Of a stretch of DNA of 64,000 bases, positions 58,606-64,000 are shown in pieces; position 1 is the stretch's first letter, and each line of letters begins with the position of its first letter. Source of the stretch: Sphaerisporangium krabiense (lineage in GTDB: Bacteria; Actinomycetota; Actinomycetes; Streptosporangiales; Streptosporangiaceae); NCBI RefSeq assembly GCF_014200435.1, contig NZ_JACHBR010000001.1:2356001-2420000 (forward strand), read 5' to 3'. The notes beneath the pieces were generated by a model that searched no databases, was not told the DNA's origin, and was given only the letters and a program-made list of their open reading frames with translations. The translations under genes and the position numbers were made by a program.

Positions 58606-60042
58606 TCACCCGGTCAGGCCCTGCTCCCGCGCCCATTCCAGCAGGGCCTCGCGGGCGGCGTCCTTGCCCAGCACGCCCTTGTCCAGGCGCAGGTCCAGCA
58701 GGAACTTCCACGCCTTGCCGACGACGGGCCCCGGACCGATGCCGAGGGCCTCCTGGATCTCGTTGCCGTCGAGCTCCGGCCGCATCTTGGCCAGCTCCTC
58801 CTCGTCGGCGAGGCGGGCGATGCGCTGCTCCAGCTCGTCGTAGGTGCGCGAGAGGGCCTGGGCCTTGCGCCGGTTCCTGGTGGTGCAGTCGGCGCGGGTC
58901 AGCTTGTGCAGGCGGTCGAGCAGGTGCCCGCCGTCGCGGACGTACCGGCGCACGGCCGAATCGGTCCACTCGCCGGTGCCGTAGCCGTGGAAGCGCAGGT
59001 GCAGCTCGACCAGGCGGGCGACGTCGGACACGACGTCCTTGGGGAAGCGCAGCTCGGTCAGCCGCTTCTTGGCCATCTGGGCCCCGACCACCTCGTGGTG
59101 GTGGAAGGAGACCCGGCCCCCCTCCTCGTACCGGCGTGTCTTGGGCTTGCCGATGTCGTGCAGCAGCGCCGCCCAGCGCAGCACGCGGTCGGGTCCTGCG
59201 GCCTCCTGGGCGATGGCCTGCTCGAGGACGATCAGCGAGTGCTCGTAGACGTCCTTGTGCCGGTGGTGCTCGTCGATCTCCAGGCGGAGCTTGGGCAGCT
59301 CGGGCAGCACGTGGGCGGCGAGACCGGTGTCGACGAGCAGGCCGAGGCCCTCGCGCGGCCCGGCGCCGCAGATCATCTTGTCCAGCTCGTCGCGGATGCG
59401 TTCCGCGGAGACGATCTCGATGCGCCCGGCCATCGCCGTCATGGCCGCGACCGCGGCGGGGTCGACGGTGAAGCCGAGCTGGGAGGCGAAGCGCGCCGCG
59501 CGCAGCATGCGCAGCGGATCGTCCTCGAACGACTGCTCGGGGGTGCCGGGCGTGCGCAGCACCTTGGCGTCGAGGTCGGCCAGCCCGCCGTACGGGTCGA
59601 CGAACTCATGGCCGGGAAGCCGCACGGCCATCGCGTTCACGGCGAAGTCGCGGCGCGCGAGGTCGGATTCCAGGGTGTCCCCGTAGACGACCTCGGGCTT
59701 CCTGGACTTGGCGTCGTACGCCTCGCTGCGGTAGGTGGTGATCTCCAGCAGCCAGCCGCCCTTGCGCACGCCGACGGTGCCGAAGTCGATGCCGATGGTC
59801 CAGATGGAGTCGGCCCAGCCGCCGACGATCTCCAGCACCCTCTCGGGACGCGCGTCGGTGGTCAGGTCGAGGTCGTTGCCGATGCGGCCGAGGAAGACGT
59901 CACGGACCGACCCGCCGACCACGGCGAGCTCGTGCCCGTGCCCGGCGAACAACGCGCCGAGCTCATCGGCGATCGGGGCGATTCGCCGGAACAGGTCGAT
60001 CACGGCCCTCTGCTGACTAACGCTCAGATTTGAGACGGACAA
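58606..60042 (-). CDS. cca: CCA tRNA nucleotidyltransferase
   Basis: The 478-aa protein has the nucleotidyltransferase head motif VVGGSVRDVFLGRIGNDLDL, with catalytic D-x-D in DLDLTTDA, then RRDFAVNAMAVRL, DDPLRMLRAARFASQLGF, and an HD domain (LLHDIGKPKTR). The HD domain is common in actinobacterial enzymes of this type and may trim or repair tRNA ends. Some related proteins are poly(A) polymerases, but the family name is CCA-adding here. Confidence 0.94.
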   Translation of the reverse strand: MSVSNLSVSQQRAVIDLFRRIAPIADELGALFAGHGHELAVVGGSVRDVFLGRIGNDLDLTTDARPERVLEIVGGWADSIWTIGIDFGTVGVRKGGWLLEITTYRSEAYDAKSRKPEVVYGDTLESDLARRDFAVNAMAVRLPGHEFVDPYGGLADLDAKVLRTPGTPEQSFEDDPLRMLRAARFASQLGFTVDPAAVAAMTAMAGRIEIVSAERIRDELDKMICGAGPREGLGLLVDTGLAAHVLPELPKLRLEIDEHHRHKDVYEHSLIVLEQAIAQEAAGPDRVLRWAALLHDIGKPKTRRYEEGGRVSFHHHEVVGAQMAKKRLTELRFPKDVVSDVARLVELHLRFHGYGTGEWTDSAVRRYVRDGGHLLDRLHKLTRADCTTRNRRKAQALSRTYDELEQRIARLADEEELAKMRPELDGNEIQEALGIGPGPVVGKAWKFLLDLRLDKGVLGKDAAREALLEWAREQGLTG

Positions 60043-60185
60043 GCTGGGTAGGTCCTTCGGTTACGAAACAGAATCTCCGCGCTGGCCCTGGTGTGACCCG
60101 CCGGGGACGAAAACCAAGCGATCACCAGGTGACGGTCGGTCGCGGATCTGTCGGGGGCACCCGGACATGACAAGGAGCACGAGAG

Positions 60186-60764
60186 ATGAAAGACGCCCTC
60201 GCGATCCACCGCTGGCTCCTGTCCCACCAGATCCACCATGAGATCGTACGGCTTCCGCGCGCGTTGACGTGCGTCGACGATCTCCCGGACATCCTCAGGG
60301 CGGACCCTTCCGCGTGCATCCGGGTCACGGTCTTCGAGGTCACGACCCGCAGTTCCCGCGCGCCGGTCGCCGTGGTGACCACGGTCGCCCGGCCGCCGCG
60401 GCCGGGCGCCGTCGGCGCGGTCCTCGGCGCCAGAAGGGTACGTCCCGCGCCCGCGTTCCTGGTCAATTCGGCCACCGACTACGCGGCCACATCGGTGTCG
60501 CCGCTCCTTCTTCCGGAAGATTTGACCGTGCTGATCGACGAGTGCCTGACCGAGCGGGAGACGCCCGACAGGCTCGTCTACACGGCCACCGGGGAGCGGC
60601 GTACGGCGCTGCGCCTGCGCGTCCTGGACCTGCTCGGACTCATGCGCGGCAGGTACGCCGACCTCCAGGGGTCCCGCCATCGGACGGTGCGGGTGCCCGG
60701 GGCCCGCGAGCCCCGCCCGGTGATGGGGCTGCCGAGGTGCGACTCGCCGCCCGCCCTGCTTTAG
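60186..60764 (+). CDS. YbaK/EbsC-type aminoacyl-tRNA deacylase-like protein
   Basis: The 192-aa protein starts MKDALAIHRWLLSHQIHHEI, matching the YbaK/ProX family N-terminus. The expected catalytic Lys is not obvious, and the GxxxP editing region is reduced to PAPAFLVNSATDYAATSVSP. It may be a diverged editing protein. The C-terminal 30 residues are basic and unordered. It diverges from cca, with 143 bp between them. Confidence 0.72.
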   Translation: MKDALAIHRWLLSHQIHHEIVRLPRALTCVDDLPDILRADPSACIRVTVFEVTTRSSRAPVAVVTTVARPPRPGAVGAVLGARRVRPAPAFLVNSATDYAATSVSPLLLPEDLTVLIDECLTERETPDRLVYTATGERRTALRLRVLDLLGLMRGRYADLQGSRHRTVRVPGAREPRPVMGLPRCDSPPALL

Positions 60765-60810
60765 GCCATACCATTCAGGGCGTGCGCCGAACTCCACCCC
60801 TGGCCGGCAC

Positions 60811-62994
60811 GTGACCCGCGGAGCCGCCCTGATCTCCGTCCTGACCGCCGCCTTCCTCCTCGTCCCGGCGGCGGTCGCCGGTGCCGCGCGCACGACGGAG
60901 ACACAGGCGGAGCCGGCGACGATCGCCGCCAAGAGCCGTCAGGACGCGCAGATCGTGGTGAGCTCCATCACCCCGCAGGTGCCGCGTGACCCGTCCACCC
61001 CGGTCAAGATCTCCGGCACCGTGACGAACACGAGCTCCGCGCCGATGTCGTGGGTCTCCGTCCACCTGCGCTTCTCGCGCCAGCCCTTCGCCGACCGCGC
61101 GTCGATGCAGGCGTTCGCCGACGGCGGCCAGATCCTCGACTCGATCCGGCGCAGCGTGCCGGTGACCCAGCTCCCGCCCTCGGGCAAGGTGCCGTGGGAG
61201 TTCACGGTGACCCCCGCCGAGCTGCAGATGTTCCGCTTCGGCGTCTACCCGATCACGGTCGTGCTGGCGAACGGCGCGGGCCAGCAGATCGCCGCGCAGC
61301 GCGGCTTCCTGCCGTACGCGCCGGGCGACCAGAACGTCGTCCGCACCAAGATCGCCTGGGCGCTGCCCGTCGTCGACCAGCCGCACCGCGGCGACGACGC
61401 CACCTTCGTGGACGAGGGCCTGAAGCAGGCGCTCGCCGACAACGGCCGCCTCGGCAAGATCCTCAAGATCGCCGAGACGCCGGCCAAGGGGGTCACCTGG
61501 TTCGTCGACCCCGCCCTGCTCGACGACGCCCGCGCCATGTCGCAGGGCTACTCCCTGATGAGTCCCAAGGCCACGGCCAAGTCCCTGGCCGAGGGCACGG
61601 CCACGTCCAAGAAGCCGGCCGACCAGAACGCGGCGCAGTGGCTGCGGCGCCTCCGCGCGGCCCTGACCGACGTCCCCGTCTCGGCCACCCCGTACGCCGA
61701 TCCGGACGTGGCGGCCGTCAGCCACCAGGGGCTCGACTCGATCACCCGCACGGCCCTGGACACGGGCACCGCCGTCGCCACCGAGCTGCTCGGCAAGGAC
61801 GTCACCACCGGCGTGAACTGGCCGGTCGGCGGCGTCATCGACCACGACGGCCTGGACGCCCTGTCGGTCGGCGACGTCCGCACCGTCCTGCTGTCGTCGG
61901 CGGCGCTCCCGCCGAACCCGCCGGTCGCCCACACCCCCGACGCGGCGGCCACTCTGGAGACCGTGGACGGCACGGTCGGCGTCGTCATGGCCGACGACGT
62001 GCTGAGCCGGCTCCTCACGGCCAACCCCGCCGACGCCGGCGGTCCGGCCCTGCTCACGCAGCGTTTCCTCGCCGAGACCGTCATGATCGGGGCCGAGCGG
62101 CCGCAGGAGGCCCGCACGGTCGTCGCCGCGCCGCCCCGGCGCTGGAACCCCGACCCCGCCCTGGTCACGAGCCTGCTCAAGGCCGTCGGCTCCGCCCCGT
62201 GGCTGAAGCCGGTCACGCTCGACTCGGTCAAGCCGGCCAAGGTCGCGCTCCCCCGCGCCGATCTCGCCTACACCGACAAGGACAGGCAGGCCGAGCTCGG
62301 CAAGCCCTACCTCTCCGGCGTCAGGAAGCTGAGCAGGCGCGCCGACCTGACGGCCGTCGTCACCGGCGACCGGCGGCGGGTCTTCGACACGGCGCTGCTG
62401 CGGCTCGCCTCGGCGGCCTGGCGCGGCCACACCGGCGAGGCCGCGCCGCTGGTCAAGCAGGTCGACGCGGCGGTGACCACGCGCACGAACGCCATCTCGG
62501 TGACCACCGGCGAGCAGGAACGCATGCTGGCGGGCAAGAACGGCGTCGTGCCGATCAGCATCCGCAACGACCTCCCCGACCAGGAGGTCACCGTCGGCGT
62601 GAAGATCACCTCGGGGGACCGCAAGCTGCTCACCATCGGCTCCTACGAGTCCCCGGTGACGATCAGCCCCGGCAAGACGCGCCCCATCGACATCCCCCTG
62701 ATCGCCAACGGCGGCGGCCAGGCGACCATCAAGGTCCAGCTCACCAGCGAGAACGGCGTGCGCTACGGCGCGCCCGTCGCGGTCACCGTTCGCACGACCG
62801 GCTACACCGGCATCGCCCTGGTGATCGTCGGCGCCGCCCTGGCCGTCATGCTGGCCGCCGTCACATTGCGCTTCGTGCGCCGGCGGCAGGCCCGGCGCCC
62901 GTCCGGCCGGCGCAGAGGCGCGGGCCCGCCGCCCGAGGCCGTCCCCGAACCCGTCCGGCCGGAAGCCGCCCAGCACCGAGAGGGGCCCGCATGA
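60811..62994 (+). CDS. Large secreted membrane-anchored protein, DUF6049 family
   Basis: The 727-aa protein has a signal peptide (MTRGAALISVLTAAFLLVPA then AVAGAA), a long extracellular region with beta-rich domains (VKISGTVTNTSSAPMSWVSV, MLAGKNGVVPISIRNDLPDQ), and a C-terminal transmembrane segment (YTGIALVIVGAALAVMLAAV) with a short basic tail. The family is always found next to murJ in actinomycetes, so a role in peptidoglycan or cell-envelope work is likely. Its stop overlaps the murJ start (ATGA). Confidence 0.92.
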   Translation: MTRGAALISVLTAAFLLVPAAVAGAARTTETQAEPATIAAKSRQDAQIVVSSITPQVPRDPSTPVKISGTVTNTSSAPMSWVSVHLRFSRQPFADRASMQAFADGGQILDSIRRSVPVTQLPPSGKVPWEFTVTPAELQMFRFGVYPITVVLANGAGQQIAAQRGFLPYAPGDQNVVRTKIAWALPVVDQPHRGDDATFVDEGLKQALADNGRLGKILKIAETPAKGVTWFVDPALLDDARAMSQGYSLMSPKATAKSLAEGTATSKKPADQNAAQWLRRLRAALTDVPVSATPYADPDVAAVSHQGLDSITRTALDTGTAVATELLGKDVTTGVNWPVGGVIDHDGLDALSVGDVRTVLLSSAALPPNPPVAHTPDAAATLETVDGTVGVVMADDVLSRLLTANPADAGGPALLTQRFLAETVMIGAERPQEARTVVAAPPRRWNPDPALVTSLLKAVGSAPWLKPVTLDSVKPAKVALPRADLAYTDKDRQAELGKPYLSGVRKLSRRADLTAVVTGDRRRVFDTALLRLASAAWRGHTGEAAPLVKQVDAAVTTRTNAISVTTGEQERMLAGKNGVVPISIRNDLPDQEVTVGVKITSGDRKLLTIGSYESPVTISPGKTRPIDIPLIANGGGQATIKVQLTSENGVRYGAPVAVTVRTTGYTGIALVIVGAALAVMLAAVTLRFVRRRQARRPSGRRRGAGPPPEAVPEPVRPEAAQHREGPA

Positions 62995-64000
62995 GCCGCG
63001 TGTTGCGCGCGAGCGCGATCATGGCCGCCGGCACGATGGTCTCCCGGGTGACCGGTTTCGTCCGGACGGCCGTGCTCGCCTCCACCATCGGCGTGCTGGC
63101 CCTGGGCGACGCCTACAACGTGGCGTTCATGATCCCGATGATGCTGTTCGACTTCCTCATCGGGGGCGTCCTCAGCAGCGTCGTGGTCCCGATGATCGTC
63201 CGGGCCCAGAAGAGCGACGCCGACGGCGGGCGGGCGTACGAGCAGCGGCTGATGACCGTCGCCACCCTCGCGCTGATCGTGATCGCCGCGCTCGGCGTGC
63301 TGTTCGCCCCGCTGCTGGTGGACGTCATCACCACCGACCTGGACCCGGTGAAGACCCACGTCACGGTCACGCTGACGCGGTACATCCTCCCCCAGATCGC
63401 GTTCTTCGGCATCGGGGCGATCGCCGGCGCCATCCTCAACACCCGCGACCGGTTCGGGGCGCCGATGTGGGCGCCGGTGCTCAACAACATCGTGGTCATC
63501 GCGGTCGGCGTCGCCTACCACGTCGTGAGCGGCGCGGGCGCGAACATCCGTGAGGTGACCTCCTCCGACCTCGCCCTGCTCGGCCTCGGCACCACCGCGG
63601 GCATCGTCGCCCAGTCGATCATCCTCATCATCGCCGTGCACCGGGTGGGGTTCCGGTTCGTGCCGCGGTTCGACCTGCGCAACGCCCGGCTGGGCGAGAT
63701 CGGCAGGATGGGCGCCTGGACGCTGGCGTTCGTGGCGTTCAACCAGATCGGCCTCACCATCACGACCAACCTCGCCACCGGCGCCACCGCCAAGGCGGGC
63801 GCCGCGCACGTCGCCGGCATCGCCTCCTACAGCTACGCCTACCAGTTCTTCCAGCTCCCGTACGGCATCATCGCCGTCTCGGTGATCACGGCGATGCTGC
63901 CCCGCATGAGCCGGTACGCCCACGAAGGGCAGTTCGGCGCCATCCGGCAGGAGTTCGTGTCCGGGGTCCGGCTCGTCTCGGCGGCCATCGTGCCCGCGGG
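62991..64000 (+). CDS. murJ: Lipid II flippase MurJ, 3' end beyond the window
   Basis: The open part of 336 residues starts MSRVLRASAIMAAGTMVSRV then TGFVRTAVLASTIG. It has the MviN/MurJ features NVAFMIPMMLFDFLIGGVLS, RYILPQIAFFGIGAIAGAIL and YAYQFFQLPYGIIAVSVITA then MLPRMSR. At least eight membrane segments are seen. It flips lipid II across the membrane. ATG 62991 overlaps the upstream stop by four bases. Actinobacterial MurJ often has a long C-terminal kinase-like domain, which would lie outside the window. Confidence 0.95.
   Translation, partial: MSRVLRASAIMAAGTMVSRVTGFVRTAVLASTIGVLALGDAYNVAFMIPMMLFDFLIGGVLSSVVVPMIVRAQKSDADGGRAYEQRLMTVATLALIVIAALGVLFAPLLVDVITTDLDPVKTHVTVTLTRYILPQIAFFGIGAIAGAILNTRDRFGAPMWAPVLNNIVVIAVGVAYHVVSGAGANIREVTSSDLALLGLGTTAGIVAQSIILIIAVHRVGFRFVPRFDLRNARLGEIGRMGAWTLAFVAFNQIGLTITTNLATGATAKAGAAHVAGIASYSYAYQFFQLPYGIIAVSVITAMLPRMSRYAHEGQFGAIRQEFVSGVRLVSAAIVPA

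Noticed and set aside
60775-62976. Long minus-strand open frame opposite the DUF6049 gene
   Set aside because: It mirrors a recognised secreted protein with signal peptide and membrane anchor. Its own sequence is low-complexity.
1-64000. CRISPR arrays or rRNA genes
   Set aside because: No regularly spaced repeats or rRNA-like sequence were seen on reading through.

Overview
The window is GC-rich chromosomal DNA from a filamentous actinomycete. Many genes start with GTG, there are Scr1-type (DUF5753) and PadR/XRE regulators, DUF5318 and DUF6049 proteins, Ino1 next to a PadR regulator, and a tRNA adenosine deaminase with its acidic partner proteins. The order murJ, DUF6049, YbaK, cca, bioA, MFS, idi, ino1, padR, DUF5318, class A PBP, rpsF-ssb-rpsR-rplI and dnaB resembles, from my knowledge of the group, the oriC-proximal block of Streptomyces. 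If so, oriC lies some kilobases beyond the right edge. A Streptosporangiales or Nonomuraea-like host is my inference and was not tested.

Layout. (1) 1-2.3 kb is core: dnaX (cut at the left edge), small SRP RNA and tRNA-Ser(GGA). (2) 2.3-22.6 kb, between two tRNA-Ser genes, is a patchwork of accessory DNA around a possibly older core patch at 9-11.3 kb (zinc metallopeptidase, a VapB-annotated protein and a conserved hypothetical). It holds remnants of two tyrosine recombinases and one large serine recombinase, a WbqC plus formyltransferase cassette bracketed by a 30-bp direct repeat, a Scr1-type regulator, a decayed phage portal gene, and a PadR/membrane-protein pair. It also holds a five-gene operon with overlapping genes that diverges from an XRE regulator with a striking operator array, tandem pterin dehydratase genes (one frameshifted), a coiled-coil gene broken by an amber codon, and an apparently intact tyrosine integrase beside tRNA-Ser(CGA). 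(3) 22.6-29.7 kb is core and regulatory: tadA with two associated proteins, upp, a small-membrane/PH-domain pair, an XRE regulator, a GntR regulator and a sliding-clamp paralogue. (4) 29.7-37.5 kb holds a two-component system diverging from an ABC exporter, a TetR/SDR pair with twin operators, an MmyB-type regulator, a metallophosphoesterase and soxR with a near-perfect SoxR box. (5) 37.5-46.6 kb holds dnaB with a cluster of DnaA-like boxes upstream, a MATE pump, a polar amino-acid ABC importer, the rpsF-ssb-rpsR-rplI operon and an endonuclease IV-type protein. (6) 46.7-64 kb holds envelope and precursor genes: two GT-C glycosyltransferases, a bifunctional PBP, DUF5318, padR-ino1, idi, MFS, bioA, cca, a YbaK-type deacylase, a large secreted DUF6049 protein and murJ (cut at the right edge).

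The core blocks are intact. Every frameshift, nonsense codon and truncation I found lies in the 2.3-22.6 kb island, so these look like biological decay and not general sequencing error. The best candidates for something new are the translationally coupled five-gene operon with its GTCAAC operator array, the XRE-linked double pterin-dehydratase locus, and the repeat-flanked WbqC/formyltransferase cassette.
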